Shown: positions 1 through 8,843, counted from the stretch's first letter. The stretch: DNA of 64,000 nucleotides from Arthrobacter russicus (GCF_031454135.1 NZ_JAVDQF010000001.1:806001-870000), one strand, 5' to 3'. The notes: generated by a model not told the origin, from the letters alone. Numbers and translations are program-made.

Positions 1-2
1 AA

Positions 3-125
3 CAGTGGCGTACCGATCTGGCCGCGAACGGTGGAACGCCCGGGCAGGCCGGTTACGGCCTGATGGCTTGGCTGGTGCTGCACCGCGGCTGGTTCCAGTG
101 GCTGGGGATCCCCGACTCCGTCTGA
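3..125 (+). CDS. C-terminal fragment of an unidentified protein (cut by window start)
   Basis: An open frame enters from the left edge and stops with TGA at 123-125, giving the last 40 residues of a protein. The tail is rich in Trp and Gly (it reads AYGLMAW-like, then FQWLGIPDSV at the end). I do not recognise the family. The frame is preferred over the competing frame running to 262 because the latter crosses the AT-containing operator region and has no plausible start. It is followed by about 150 nt of promoter-like DNA, so it is a separate transcription unit from the PadR operon. Confidence 0.4.
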   Translation, partial: QWRTDLAANGGTPGQAGYGLMAWLVLHRGWFQWLGIPDSV

Positions 126-200
126 GCGTCCACGAGAAACCACAAGCGCTGCCCGCGCGTCTCCAGGCGCAACAACTCCGGGCGACCCGGGAAACCAAAG

Positions 201-270
201 ACGCGATATATCTTGACCTTGCCCTAGACGCGTTATATCGTGAACACATAAACGCGATATAACGCGATCT
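201..270 (+). promoter_or_regulatory. Promoter with repeated ACGCGATAT-type operators (PadR control region)
   Basis: Three related AT-centred palindromic elements lie close together: ACGCGATATATC at 201-212, ACGCGTTATATCGT at 228-241, and AACGCGATATAACGCG at 251-266 followed by another CGCGATCT. A -35-like TTGACC (213-218) and a -10-like TATCGT (236-241) are 17 bp apart and interleaved with the elements. A strong ribosome site, AGGAGG, at 271-276 precedes the ATG at 281. Autoregulation by the PadR protein encoded third in the operon is inferred from this arrangement. Confidence 0.7.
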
Positions 271-280
271 AGGAGGAACC

Positions 281-1126
281 ATGGAACAGCAAGATCCAAC
301 CGAATTCGTGCCGCCGGCTGCGCACTGGAGCCTGGACTCCGCGCAGACCATCGACATCGACGACGTCCGCGAACTCAAAGTCGCGATCGTCGGCGGCCGG
401 CTCGACGTGATCACCCACGACGAACCGGTGACCCGGGTGGAAGTCGCCCAGATCAGCGGCACCAACTTGGAAATCGGGCTACGCAATGGAGTGTTGCACG
501 TCGAACACCGGGATCAGAATCCGTTGGGCTGGCTCAAGCGGCTCAGCAGCATGACCAACCAACGGATCATCGTGAGCATCGCGGTACCGGCCGGAACCCC
601 GGTGCGCGCCTCCACGGTCAACGGCGAAGGCCTGATCAGCGGAATCCAGGCGGACAGCGAGCTGAGCACGGTCTCCGGTTCGATCATCGCCGACGGCACC
701 CGCGGAGACCTCGAAGTGGATACGGTGAGCGGGGAAATCATCGTGCGCGGCCATTCCGGCCGCTTCGGCGCAAAAAGCGTTAGCGGCGAAATCACCGCGT
801 CCGGCGAACTCATGGGAGTGCGTGCCAAGACCGTCAGCGGGGATCTGGGCTTCGATTTCCACGGCTCCCCCGACGTTTTGGACTTGACCAGCGTCTCCGG
901 AGACGTGACCGTTCGGGTGCCGGCTGCAGTGGGCGCCGCACTCGATCTGAAAACCGTGTCCGGCCGGGTGATCCTGGACGACCAGAAGTTCACCGGCACC
1001 GGTCAAAGGGTCAGAACCAGCTCCGGCCCGGCACAGCCGCAATTGCGGATCTCCGGGAATTCGGTTTCCGGGGACATTTCGGTGGTCCATGCGATTCCGG
1101 CCGAATCCGAAGGAACCGGCGCATGA
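281..1126 (+). CDS. DUF4097-family beta-repeat protein, first copy
   Basis: This 281-residue protein has no signal peptide and no membrane segment. From about residue 100 onward it is built of roughly 20-residue units carrying a repeated (T/S)VSG(E/D) turn (TVSGE, SVSGE, TVSGD, SVSGD), the signature of the DUF4097/LiaX-like right-handed beta-solenoid family. The start at 281 follows AGGAGG with ideal spacing. Its stop overlaps the start of the next gene (ATGA at 1123-1126), so the two are translationally coupled. DUF4097 proteins often sit with PadR or envelope-stress regulators, but their biochemical role is unknown. The family call is firm; the function is not. Confidence 0.8.
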   Translation: MEQQDPTEFVPPAAHWSLDSAQTIDIDDVRELKVAIVGGRLDVITHDEPVTRVEVAQISGTNLEIGLRNGVLHVEHRDQNPLGWLKRLSSMTNQRIIVSIAVPAGTPVRASTVNGEGLISGIQADSELSTVSGSIIADGTRGDLEVDTVSGEIIVRGHSGRFGAKSVSGEITASGELMGVRAKTVSGDLGFDFHGSPDVLDLTSVSGDVTVRVPAAVGAALDLKTVSGRVILDDQKFTGTGQRVRTSSGPAQPQLRISGNSVSGDISVVHAIPAESEGTGA

Positions 1127-1962
1127 GCGGGAACCATTGGAGCATCGAGACCCCGCAGACTTTGGAGATCGACGACATCCGGAGCATCAAGTTGGCCGCG
1201 GTGTCCGGCCGGTTCGACGTGGTGGCCCACGACGAACCGGTGGCCCGGATCACGATCAGCGAGCTCGAGGGCGATCCCTTGGAAATCCATGCCGACGCCG
1301 GCCATCTGGAGATCCGGCACGGCCATCACGACGCCGCGCGCTGGTTGAACAAGCGCCATCCGAGCGGCCCCGACAACCAGTTTGACCAGCCCAATCGGTT
1401 TGACCAGCCCAATCGTTTGGTGATCACGATCGCGGTTCCGGCCGGCACCGACGTCGATGCCGGAACCGTCAGCGGCGACGGCCTGGTCTCCGGGCTGGCC
1501 GGTCGGATCAGGGTCTCGTCGGTCTCCGGTTCGGTGATCAGCGATTCGACCGAGGGTTCCTTGGGTGCGAATACGGTCTCCGGCGAGGCGATTGTGCGCA
1601 ATCACAGCGGAGACCTTGCGCTCAACTCGGTTTCCGGCGAGCTCACCGGTTCAGGCAATCTCTCTGGAATCAAAGCTAACTCCGGCACCGGGGACATGAC
1701 CTTCGATTGCTGGGGGCCGGTCCGGAAGATCTCCACGAATTCGGTATCGGGCGCGGTGCTGATCCGGCTTCCCGAGGATCTGGGAGTCGATTTGTCGGTC
1801 ACCTCGGTTGCCAGCCAGATCACGGTCGACGACGAGAACTTCAAGGTACTGGGCAACACCAAGCGCAGTTTCGGCGAGCGGTCCGCCAACTCGGTGCAGA
1901 TCGGCTGCATTTCGGTGTCCGGCGCCGTTTCGGTGTTCCACCGGATCAAGGAGGCCAGCTGA
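1123..1962 (+). CDS. DUF4097-family beta-repeat protein, second copy
   Basis: This 279-residue paralogue of the preceding gene shares the opening theme (HW.IE.P.TLEIDDIR) and the repeated VSG turns (TVSGDG, SVSGSV, TVSGEA, SVSGEL). It also contains a short internal tandem duplication encoding FDQPNR twice near residue 87. The two proteins probably arose by tandem duplication. The gene overlaps the upstream gene by ATGA, and its own TGA overlaps the ATG of the PadR gene, so all three form one operon. No catalytic motif is visible. It may act as a scaffold or regulatory partner. Confidence 0.8.
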   Translation: MSGNHWSIETPQTLEIDDIRSIKLAAVSGRFDVVAHDEPVARITISELEGDPLEIHADAGHLEIRHGHHDAARWLNKRHPSGPDNQFDQPNRFDQPNRLVITIAVPAGTDVDAGTVSGDGLVSGLAGRIRVSSVSGSVISDSTEGSLGANTVSGEAIVRNHSGDLALNSVSGELTGSGNLSGIKANSGTGDMTFDCWGPVRKISTNSVSGAVLIRLPEDLGVDLSVTSVASQITVDDENFKVLGNTKRSFGERSANSVQIGCISVSGAVSVFHRIKEAS

Positions 1963-2609
1963 TGCCCCCGGTTTTCGCGCACGGTGCGCTGCGGCTGTAT
2001 CTGCTGGCGCTGCTCGAGGAAGGCCCGAAACACGGTTACGACGTAATCCGGGCGCTCAGCGACCGGTTCGGCGGCACCTATTCGCCGAGCGCCGGCACGG
2101 TCTACCCGCGCCTGGCGAAACTCGAAGAAGAAGGCCTGGTGGCCACCGCCGCCGATGGACGTCGGACGGTGTACCAGATCACCGATGCCGGACGGGCCGA
2201 GGTGGCCGCCCGCCGCACCGAACTCGACGAAGTCGAGCAGGACATTTCGGCTTCGGTCCGACGGCTGGCCGACGATCTGCGCCAAGACATCCGGACGAAC
2301 ATGAAAGGCTTGCGTGCTGATTTGGCGGCGACCGCGGAAGCGGCCCGGAGCGTGGCCCGGAAGATGCCCGAAGCCGGGCGCTATTCCCCCACCAACCAAC
2401 GGCTGCTCAAAGAAGCCGAAATGCTGCTGCAGACCTTCCGCGATGAGATGCGGGTCGAACTGCGGCAGTATGCCCGGCAGGATGTGCTCAGCGACATCAC
2501 TTTGGAAACCATCCGAACGGTTCTGGACCAAGCAGCAATTGCGATCCGGACCACGCTCGGCGACCCGAAGGACCAACGCAATCCGGCAACACAACCCCGA
2601 GAGGACTAG
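1962..2609 (+). CDS. PadR-family transcriptional regulator
   Basis: This 215-residue regulator has an N-terminal PadR winged helix of about 85 residues. The typical pattern is visible: LYLLALLEEGPKHGYDVI, then GTVYPRLAKLEEEGLV, then the wing with Y.IT.AGR. The C-terminal half is long and charged, predicted helical, and probably mediates dimerisation. The ATG at 1962 overlaps the TGA of the DUF4097 gene, which supports this start over upstream in-frame codons. PadR proteins typically repress their own operon by binding palindromes that overlap the promoter; the repeats at 201-270 are the obvious candidates. The inducer is unknown. Confidence 0.9.
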   Translation: MPPVFAHGALRLYLLALLEEGPKHGYDVIRALSDRFGGTYSPSAGTVYPRLAKLEEEGLVATAADGRRTVYQITDAGRAEVAARRTELDEVEQDISASVRRLADDLRQDIRTNMKGLRADLAATAEAARSVARKMPEAGRYSPTNQRLLKEAEMLLQTFRDEMRVELRQYARQDVLSDITLETIRTVLDQAAIAIRTTLGDPKDQRNPATQPRED

Positions 2610-2611
2610 CC

Positions 2612-2773
2612 ATGCACCTCGCCCGGAACTATCTGGCACCGCGGCGCATCGATACCGCAACCCGGCGGAATCGGCAGAACCTCCCCGGCACGGCGGTCCC
2701 GGACTTCCGGCTGATCGCCGACCGGGACGCTGCCTCGGCAGCACTCGTCGTCGCCTACCAGCTGCCCGGTTGA
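2612..2773 (+). CDS. Small hypothetical protein at the end of the PadR operon
   Basis: A 53-codon frame begins 2 nt after the PadR stop. It encodes a basic N-terminal half (MHLARNYLAPRR, RTRR-type residues) and ends in AYQLPG. There is no recognisable domain. The GAGAGGA just upstream of the PadR stop could serve as its ribosome site. Close spacing suggests co-transcription, but a protein this short could be spurious. Confidence 0.4.
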   Translation: MHLARNYLAPRRIDTATRRNRQNLPGTAVPDFRLIADRDAASAALVVAYQLPG

Positions 2774-2962
2774 GCCCGGGAAGGCACCGCCGACGGCATT
2801 CGTTTCGAAAATAGCCTCTTGAGCCCGGACTCGGCGCCCGAGTCCGTCGCGTGGGACCGCGCAGAACCGGTCCCCGAGGTCCCGCTCCCCCAAAGGCAAC
2901 GATTCCGCGACGAATCACCGGTCCGACTGCCCGATCGTGGCAAGCTCGCCAATAATGGGCAG

Positions 2963-3475
2963 ATGAAGGCTCGGCGCACTTCCGGTGTTTTTGTCGGCGA
3001 TTGGCGCTCGTTGCTGATCGTGCCGGCCAGCATTGCCTTGGCCGCCGGTTCGCTTGCCGGATGCACAAGGCCGCCCGGCAGTCTGCCGCCCGGCAGCTTG
3101 CTGCCCTGCGGCCCGCCGGGCTTTTCGGTGAATCCGTCCAGTGCGAAAGTCGGCGAGCAGGTGACGGTCAGCGCGCCAGATTCCACGTGCAACCCGCGAT
3201 ACGGCGCAGCTGCCCGGATCCAGGTGACCGTCATCGACGCGATGCAGGCGGAAATCCTCAGCACCATTGCGCCGATGAACGATGCCGGCGGCTTCAGTTT
3301 CAGCTTCGAAGTCCCGGCAGGAGCGGCTGCCGGCGAGGCAGCGGTGAGCGCCGCGCCCTACAACATCGATTGGTGCGATGACACCGGCAAAAACAACCGC
3401 GCGGCCGGGACGGCGGAGGCCATCCAACGCGCATCGTGCGCGATGCCGGTGTCCCCGCTGCAAATCACCCCCTAG
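2963..3475 (+). CDS. Putative lipoprotein
   Basis: The predicted protein has 170 residues with a lipoprotein signal: basic MKARR N-terminus, a hydrophobic stretch, and an LAGC lipobox near residue 33. A short Pro/Gly-rich linker (PPGSLPPGS) follows, then a compact domain with several Cys residues (LLPCGPPG, DSTCNPRY, IDWCDD, ASCAMP) that may form disulfides outside the cell. The start at 2963 is chosen because it puts the signal sequence at the N-terminus; the open frame extends 48 codons further upstream without signal-like character. It looks like a secreted bacterial Ig-like fold, but the function is unknown. Confidence 0.65.
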   Translation: MKARRTSGVFVGDWRSLLIVPASIALAAGSLAGCTRPPGSLPPGSLLPCGPPGFSVNPSSAKVGEQVTVSAPDSTCNPRYGAAARIQVTVIDAMQAEILSTIAPMNDAGGFSFSFEVPAGAAAGEAAVSAAPYNIDWCDDTGKNNRAAGTAEAIQRASCAMPVSPLQITP

Positions 3476-3610
3476 CCTCGATCGACCCAGCCACCGGATT
3501 CCCGGTTAGGCCCAGCGCGGAAGGTGTGAAAGACTTGTATCCGAATCTTTTCAGGTCCGTTTCGAGGACCTGCTCGAAGTTTCAGCATCGATAGAGGAAT
3601 GGAGGCTGCT

Positions 3611-3685
3611 ATGTCCAAGCGTGCACGCAAGCGTCGTGACCGGAAGCGTGGCGGCGCGAACCACGGTAAGCGCCCCAACACCTGA
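3611..3685 (+). CDS. 50S ribosomal protein bL37 (24 residues)
   Basis: A very short, extremely basic protein: MSKRARKRRDRKRGG followed by ANHGKRPNT. The C-terminal ANHGKRPN signature matches the actinobacterial large-subunit protein bL37, first recognised in mycobacterial ribosome structures and previously annotated as an AURKAIP1/COX24-like protein. The GGAGG ribosome site at 3602-3606 fits the ATG at 3611. The gene has its own strong terminator immediately downstream. It is easily missed because of its length. Identification is from the remembered family signature. Confidence 0.85.
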   Translation: MSKRARKRRDRKRGGANHGKRPNT

Positions 3686-3693
3686 GACGTGAG

Positions 3694-3730
3694 AAAACCC
3701 CTGCTGCCATCAGGCCGCAGGGGTTTTTTC
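3694..3730 (+). terminator. Rho-independent terminator of the bL37 gene
   Basis: A perfect 11-bp stem (AAAACCCCTGC at 3694-3704 pairing with GCAGGGGTTTT at 3717-3727) with a 12-nt loop is followed by more T residues. It begins 9 nt after the bL37 stop. The symmetric A/T flanks mean it could also terminate the rsrA transcript arriving from the other strand. Confidence 0.9.
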
Positions 3731-3780
3731 TTGCCCGGAGCAGTCCGGTGCGCCGACCACCGGGTCAGGCTACCACCGGC

Positions 3781-4041
3781 TCAGGCATCGACTGCTTTGG
3801 CCGCATGGATCCGCTCCAAGATCGACGCCTTGAGGTTCTCCGGCGCCACCTCGGTGCAGGAACGCTTCACCACGGACCGGATCACGCACTCCAGATCATG
3901 TTCTCCGGCGCAATCCGCGCAGGTATCCAGGTGCTCCTTGATCTCGGCGAGGTCGTCGTGGGACAACGCCCCGTCCAAATACTCGTAAATCCTCTGGACC
4001 CGCGAATCTTCGCAGTCCCCCAGACTTTGGCAGTCAGTCAT
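3781..4041 (-). CDS. rsrA: Zinc-dependent redox-sensing anti-sigma factor RsrA/RshA (ZAS family)
   Basis: This 86-residue protein carries the ZAS zinc motif H-x3-C-x2-C as HLDTCADC (H37, C41, C44), with further N-terminal cysteines C4 and C10. In Streptomyces RsrA and mycobacterial RshA the equivalent residues bind zinc, and disulfide formation under thiol-oxidative stress releases the sigma factor. The start ATG overlaps the sigma gene stop (ATGA, 4038-4041), a conserved coupling. Its job is to hold the adjacent sigma factor inactive in reducing conditions. Confidence 0.92.
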   Translation of the reverse strand: MTDCQSLGDCEDSRVQRIYEYLDGALSHDDLAEIKEHLDTCADCAGEHDLECVIRSVVKRSCTEVAPENLKASILERIHAAKAVDA

Positions 4042-4820
4042 TTCGCACTTCCCTTAATTTCACTGTCCGGTGTTCCACTGCCCACTCCAGCAGCACTGAA
4101 TCCGCGCTCCGCGGCGTAGTCCGCCAGCAGCTCGCGCAACATCTTCCGACCACGGTGCAATCGGGACATCACAGTTCCGATCGGCGTGTTCATGATGTCC
4201 GAGATCTCCTTGTACGCGAAGCCCTCCACGTCCGCGAAGTAGACCGCCAAGCGGAATTCTTCTGGAATCGCCTGCAGGGCGCGTTTCACATCGGAATCCG
4301 GCAAGTGGTCCAGGGCTTCAGCTTCGGCGCTGCGCAGCCCCGAGGAGGTATGCGATTCGGCCCGGGCCAATTGCCAATCCTCGATCTGGTCCGACCCGGA
4401 CTGCAAGGGCTCACGCTGCCGCTTGCGGTACAGATTGATGTAGGTGTTGGTCAGGATCCGATACAGCCAGGCCTTGAGGTTCGTGCCGGGCTTGTACTGG
4501 TGGAAGGCCGAAAAAGCTTTGGTGTAGGCCTCCTGCACCAGATCTTCGGCGTCCGAGGGATTCCGCGCCATCCGCATTGCCGCCGAGTAGAGCTGATCGA
4601 CATATTGCATGGCGTCGCGTTCGAAACGGACGCGCCGCTGTTCGATCGATTCCGTGCTCGGATCGACCCATTCTTCCGCAGACACTGTGGCCGGGACTTC
4701 ATTGCTCGCGTTGCTCATTGCCTTCAAGTCTAGTCTCAGCTGAAGACCGGCACCTGCCGCAGCGCGGTCCGGGGCAATCGCCTCCGCCGGCACAGCTTCT
4801 GCCAAAAGCAACTCAGCCAT
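4038..4820 (-). CDS. sigR: ECF sigma factor SigR/SigH (thiol-oxidative stress)
   Basis: A group 4 (ECF) sigma factor. Region 2 is visible as [14 protein letters not shown] and [15 protein letters not shown], region 4 as [18 protein letters not shown] and [17 protein letters not shown]. The ATG at 4820 has a good ribosome site (GGAAGGA) and gives 260 residues. An in-frame ATG at 4718 (MSNASNEV, with GAAGGC just upstream) gives 226 residues, closer to the core family length. In Streptomyces SigR the longer, unstable form is made from the stress-induced promoter. An SigR-type promoter lies upstream of the longer start here, suggesting the same two-form logic. An ATG further upstream at 4853 sits inside the promoter and is rejected. 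Confidence 0.92.
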   Translation of the reverse strand: MAELLLAEAVPAEAIAPDRAAAGAGLQLRLDLKAMSNASNEVPATVSAEEWVDPSTESIEQRRVRFERDAMQYVDQLYSAAMRMARNPSDAEDLVQEAYTKAFSAFHQYKPGTNLKAWLYRILTNTYINLYRKRQREPLQSGSDQIEDWQLARAESHTSSGLRSAEAEALDHLPDSDVKRALQAIPEEFRLAVYFADVEGFAYKEISDIMNTPIGTVMSRLHRGRKMLRELLADYAAERGFSAAGVGSGTPDSEIKGSAK

Positions 4821-4852
4821 GGTGTCCTTCCGTTTGTGCTTACCACTGGGCA

Positions 4853-4878
4853 AACTGGACGGAAAGCGAAATTATTCC
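4853..4878 (-). promoter_or_regulatory. SigR/SigH-dependent autoregulatory promoter (GGAAT-N18-GTT)
   Basis: Read on the minus strand, GGAAT (4878-4874) is followed after exactly 18 nt by GTT (4855-4853), the consensus for SigR/SigH promoters in actinobacteria. Transcription would begin roughly 25 nt upstream of the ATG at 4820. This predicts that the sigma factor induces its own longer form under disulfide stress. Confidence 0.85.
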
Positions 4879-4929
4879 GCAAAAGTGCCAGACTAGAGGC
4901 GACCAGCACCACTCATAGGAGGCCCCCTG

Positions 4930-5466
4930 ATGTCACTCGTCCGCACCATCGCCCGCCCGTTGCTCGCCTCGAGTTTCATCGTCGCCGGGGTCGAGAGGAT
5001 TCGACATGCGGATGAGACGGCGCAGAATCTCGGCATTGTGCTGCGGCCGATCGCGAACGCAGTGCCCAGTGCGGACGAAAAAATCGTGGCCCGGGCCGTG
5101 GGCGGCGTCCAGCTGGCTGCCGGCATCCTGTTGGCCGTCGGCAAGCTGCCGCGCTTCGCCGGCCTCCTGCTCACCGTCACGTCGACGTTAAACGCGGCGG
5201 CGGAGTTCGGCGCTGCGGACACCACCACCGCCGAAGGCCGGCGCTGGCAGCGCAACCAGCTGCTCAAGAACGTCTCGCTGCTCGGCGGCGTGCTGCTCGC
5301 CTCGGTGGACACCGCCGGCAAGCCGGGGCTCGCTTGGCGCGCCGAACACTTGGCCGAATCCGGCAAAAAAGCCGGCAAGAAACAGCTCAAAGCAGCTAAG
5401 AAGGGCGCCAAGAAGACCGTGCAGAAGGCCGCCGACGGAATCGCCGGTGCGGTGCCAGCCCGGTGA
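4930..5466 (+). CDS. DoxX-family membrane protein with a Lys/Ala-rich tail
   Basis: A 178-residue DoxX-type protein: [15 protein letters not shown] at the N-terminus, then about four membrane helices, and a C-terminal tail of Lys/Ala repeats ([17 protein letters not shown]) likely to be cytoplasmic and possibly nucleic-acid or membrane-surface binding. A strong AGGAGG (4918-4923) precedes the ATG. It is transcribed divergently from sigR, and its stop overlaps the GTG of aroA (GTGA, 5463-5466). DoxX proteins are linked to thiol/oxidative stress complexes in mycobacteria, which fits the SigR neighbourhood; its role here is inferred. Confidence 0.8.
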   Translation: MSLVRTIARPLLASSFIVAGVERIRHADETAQNLGIVLRPIANAVPSADEKIVARAVGGVQLAAGILLAVGKLPRFAGLLLTVTSTLNAAAEFGAADTTTAEGRRWQRNQLLKNVSLLGGVLLASVDTAGKPGLAWRAEHLAESGKKAGKKQLKAAKKGAKKTVQKAADGIAGAVPAR

Positions 5467-6791
5467 TTCAGGATCCAATCACCCGGAACCCGGCGGCCGA
5501 ACTGTGGCCGGCGCCCACGGCCCAGAGTCCGGTCCAAGCAACGTTGACGGTGCCCGGCTCAAAGTCGTTGACCAACCGGTATCTGGTGTTGGCTGCGCTC
5601 TCGGATGGGCCCAGCCGGCTGCGCGCCCCGTTGCACTCGAGGGATTCGGCCCTGATGATCGCCGCGCTGCGTCGGCTCGGCGCGCAGATCGAGGAGGCCG
5701 GCGGCGAGGGCGCGTTCGGACCGGACCTGCTGGTCACTCCGATCGAAGCCGGCAAGCCGGTAGCCGCCACCTCGGTCGACTGCGGCCTGGCCGGCACCGT
5801 CATGCGCTTCGTCCCGCCCTTGGCCGCCCTGGTGCCGGGGACGGTGCGCTTCGACGGCGACCCGCATGCCCGCAACCGCCCGATGGGTCCGGTGCTCGAG
5901 GCGCTTTCCGCGCTCGGCGTGCGGCTGAGCGACGACGGCGGCAGCGCGCCGACCGCGCTCCCGTTCACCGTGCACGGGGCCGGCAGCCTGCGCGGCGGCT
6001 ACCTGGCCCTCGACGCCTCCGCGTCCTCGCAGTTCGTTTCCGCGCTCTTGCTGGCAGCGCCCCGGTTCGCCGAAGGCCTGCACCTGGAGCACATCGGAAA
6101 GCCCGTGCCGAGCCTGGAGCACATCGCGATGACCGTCCGGGTGCTGCGCGAGGCCGGCGTCGTGGTCGACGACTCGGTGCCCAGCCATTGGATCGTCTCG
6201 CCCGGCCCGATCCGGGCCTTCGACGTCCAGGTGGAACAGGACCTCTCCAACGCCGGCCCGTTCCTGGCTGCGGCATTGGTCTCCCACGGCACGGTCCGGA
6301 TTCCGGGTTGGCCGGAAGGCACCAGCCAGGTCGGGGACAGCTGGCGCCAGATCCTGCAGCAGTTCGGTGCCGAGGTGACGCTCCAGGACGGCGTGCTCTC
6401 GGTAACCGGCGGGCCGCAGATCCGCGGCGTGGAACTCGCCGACACCTCGGAGTTGGCCCCCACCGTGGCGGCGCTCTGCGCCCTCGCCGAAGGACCCAGC
6501 CGGTTGAGCGGCATTGCGCACCTGCGCGGCCACGAGACCGATCGGCTGGCCGCCCTGGCCGCTGAGATCAACGGTTTGGGCGGCGACGTCGAAGAGACCG
6601 CCGACGGCCTGCTGATCCGCCCCCGGCCGTTGCGCGCCGGCGTGTTCCACAGCTATGCCGACCACCGGATGGCCACGGCCGGCGCGATTCTGGGCCTCGC
6701 GGTTCCCGGCATCCTGGTCGAAGACATCGCCACTACGGCGAAGACCATGCCGGAGTTCCCGCAGCTGTGGCACCGGATGCTGGAGCATTAG
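5463..6791 (+). CDS. aroA: 3-phosphoshikimate 1-carboxyvinyltransferase (EPSP synthase)
   Basis: This 442-residue enzyme makes 5-enolpyruvylshikimate-3-phosphate from shikimate-3-phosphate and PEP, the sixth step of chorismate synthesis. The family signatures are present: PGSKSLTNR at residues 31-39 with the PEP/S3P-binding Lys, [11 protein letters not shown] in the first domain, and SYADHRMA near the C-terminus. The GTG start overlaps the doxX stop. Its TAG shares one base with the GTG of rsgA, so doxX-aroA-rsgA is one operon. The residue after G-x-A in the first domain is a Thr (LAGT), as in ordinary glyphosate-sensitive enzymes. Confidence 0.96.
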   Translation: MIQDPITRNPAAELWPAPTAQSPVQATLTVPGSKSLTNRYLVLAALSDGPSRLRAPLHSRDSALMIAALRRLGAQIEEAGGEGAFGPDLLVTPIEAGKPVAATSVDCGLAGTVMRFVPPLAALVPGTVRFDGDPHARNRPMGPVLEALSALGVRLSDDGGSAPTALPFTVHGAGSLRGGYLALDASASSQFVSALLLAAPRFAEGLHLEHIGKPVPSLEHIAMTVRVLREAGVVVDDSVPSHWIVSPGPIRAFDVQVEQDLSNAGPFLAAALVSHGTVRIPGWPEGTSQVGDSWRQILQQFGAEVTLQDGVLSVTGGPQIRGVELADTSELAPTVAALCALAEGPSRLSGIAHLRGHETDRLAALAAEINGLGGDVEETADGLLIRPRPLRAGVFHSYADHRMATAGAILGLAVPGILVEDIATTAKTMPEFPQLWHRMLEH

Positions 6792-7879
6792 TGGCCCGCG
6801 ATTGGGATGAATCGGACGTCCGGATCCGGCCGAACAAAAAGGGCAGCAAGCCGCGCACCAAAGACCGGCCGGCCCATGCGGACGCGCTGATCGGCCGGAT
6901 CATCACGGTAGACCGCGGCAGGTACACCGCAATCGTGGACGAAGCCGGACCGGACGAGCGGCTGCTGGTCGCGGCCCGGGCCCGCGAGTTGCGTAGATCC
7001 CCGGTCGTGGTCGGCGATTTCGTGGCCTTGGTCGGCGACACCTCGGGCGAGCCGGACACCTTGGCCCGGCTGGTCCGGATCGAAGACCGGCGGACGCTGT
7101 TGCGTCGTTCCGCCGACGATACCGATCCGGTGGAACGGGTTCTGGTGGCCAATGCGGACCAATTGGTGATCGTGGTTGCGGCGGCCAATCCGGAACCGCG
7201 CACCGGGTTCATCGACCGGGCTCTGGTCGCCGCTTACGACGCTGGTCTGGACCCGCTCCTGCTGATCACCAAAACCGATGTCAAAGACCCGGCGGAACTG
7301 CTGGCGCACTATGAGCAACTCGATTTCACCATCGTGCTGAGCCGAACCGTCGGGCAGGGTTCGGCGCAACCCGGCGAGCACCGCACGGCGCATCTGGAGA
7401 GCGATGCGGTGGAACGTCTGAGCGAACACCTGGCCGGGAAAGTCTCGGTTCTGGTGGGCCACTCCGGCGTCGGCAAATCCACCATGGTCAACGCGCTGAC
7501 CGGCTCGAACCGGGCCACCGGCGGAGTCAACGCGGTCACCGGCCGCGGCCGGCACACCTCGTCCTCGGCCTTGGCGTTGAAACTCGTCGATGTGCAGACC
7601 GGCGAGCCCAGCCCGGGCAGCTGGATCATCGACACGCCCGGCATCCGCTCCTTCGGCCTGGCCTTGGTCGATCCAAACCGGATTCTGCGCGCGTTCCCCG
7701 ACCTGGAACCCGGCATCGAGGACTGCCCGCGCGGCTGCAAGCACGACGACGACGCACCGGAATGCGGTTTGGACGGCTGGGTGTCCGCCGGGCACGCCGG
7801 TGACAGCGGGCCGGCCCGGCTGGCCTCCTTCCGGCGGCTCCTGGCAGCGGTTTCCGGAAGCCCCACGGCCACGAACTGA
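6791..7879 (+). CDS. rsgA: Ribosome small subunit-dependent GTPase A
   Basis: A 362-residue circularly permuted GTPase that assists late maturation of the 30S subunit. Order: basic N-terminus (RPNKKGSKPRTKDRP), an OB fold, then the GTPase with its motifs permuted: TKTD (160-163) comes before GHSGVGKST (223-231), followed by DTPG. A C-terminal zinc knuckle (CPRGCKHDDDAPECG) completes the family pattern. The GTG at 6791 overlaps the aroA stop by one base. The aroA-rsgA pairing is common in actinobacteria. Confidence 0.95.
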   Translation: MARDWDESDVRIRPNKKGSKPRTKDRPAHADALIGRIITVDRGRYTAIVDEAGPDERLLVAARARELRRSPVVVGDFVALVGDTSGEPDTLARLVRIEDRRTLLRRSADDTDPVERVLVANADQLVIVVAAANPEPRTGFIDRALVAAYDAGLDPLLLITKTDVKDPAELLAHYEQLDFTIVLSRTVGQGSAQPGEHRTAHLESDAVERLSEHLAGKVSVLVGHSGVGKSTMVNALTGSNRATGGVNAVTGRGRHTSSSALALKLVDVQTGEPSPGSWIIDTPGIRSFGLALVDPNRILRAFPDLEPGIEDCPRGCKHDDDAPECGLDGWVSAGHAGDSGPARLASFRRLLAAVSGSPTATN

Positions 7880-7948
7880 GCTGGTTCCAGAGCCGGCCGG
7901 TGCCGCGAAATACCCGGAAAAAGCCGGAATCAGGATAGCGTTGGAGCT

Positions 7949-8761
7949 ATGAATTTCGCGCCGCAAGGCTACAACGATGATCTGCGCCTGGCGCACGTGC
8001 TGGCAGACTCAGTCGACGCCCAGACCATGGACCGGTTCAAGGCCCTGGATTTGCGGATCGAGACCAAGCCGGACCTGACCCCGGTCACCGACGCGGACAA
8101 GGGCGCCGAAGAAGCGATCCGCAGCCAGCTTTCCCGGGCCCGGCCCCGGGATGCGATTCTGGGCGAGGAATTCGGCAGCATCGGCCATGGCCCGCGACGC
8201 TGGATCATCGACCCGATCGACGGCACCAAAAACTTCGTCCGCGGCGTGCCGGTATGGGCCACTTTGATCTGCCTGGTCGACGAAGGCGTACCAGTAGTCG
8301 GCGTGGTCAGCGCCCCGGCTCTGGGCAAACGCTGGTGGGCTTCCAAGGGGACCGGCGCCTTCACCGGCAAGTCCTTGGCCGCGGCCAGCCGGCTCAAAGT
8401 CTCCAATGTTTCGAAACTCTCCGACGCCTCGATGTCCTATTCTTCGTTGAAAGGTTGGCGGGAACGCGGGAACCTCGACGAATTCACCAGCTTGATGGAC
8501 TCGACGTGGCGGACCCGCGCCTATGGCGATTTCTGGTCCTATTGCCTGGTCGCCGAAGGCGCCGTGGACATTGCCTGCGAACCGGAGCTGAATTTGTACG
8601 ATATGGCCGCCCTGGTGCCAATCGTCACCGAGGCCGGAGGCCGGTTCACCTCGCTCGAAGGCGCCGATGGCCCCTTCGGCGGCAACGCTCTGGCGACCAA
8701 CGGCATCCTCCATTCCGAGGTGCTGCAGATGCTCAACCCGAATCTGGATCCGCTGCTCTGA
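7949..8761 (+). CDS. hisN: Histidinol-phosphatase (inositol-monophosphatase fold)
   Basis: A 270-residue member of the IMPase family. The metal-binding signatures are GEEFG (residues 72-76), DPIDGTKNF (88-96) and a C-terminal region ending in [16 protein letters not shown]. In actinobacteria the homologue downstream of aroA-rsgA is usually the HisN-type histidinol-phosphate phosphatase of histidine synthesis, and the residues FVRGVPVW after the DPIDGT motif fit that subgroup. A general inositol or sugar phosphatase remains possible. It lies 69 nt after rsgA, possibly in the same transcript. Confidence 0.88.
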   Translation: MNFAPQGYNDDLRLAHVLADSVDAQTMDRFKALDLRIETKPDLTPVTDADKGAEEAIRSQLSRARPRDAILGEEFGSIGHGPRRWIIDPIDGTKNFVRGVPVWATLICLVDEGVPVVGVVSAPALGKRWWASKGTGAFTGKSLAAASRLKVSNVSKLSDASMSYSSLKGWRERGNLDEFTSLMDSTWRTRAYGDFWSYCLVAEGAVDIACEPELNLYDMAALVPIVTEAGGRFTSLEGADGPFGGNALATNGILHSEVLQMLNPNLDPLL

Positions 8762-8843
8762 ACCGCAAGGCGCCCTGGATCCGCGGGGCCGGGATTGTTG
8801 CGTAACACTTTGTCCCGGTCCGCGGAACTCCTCTAGGCTGGTG

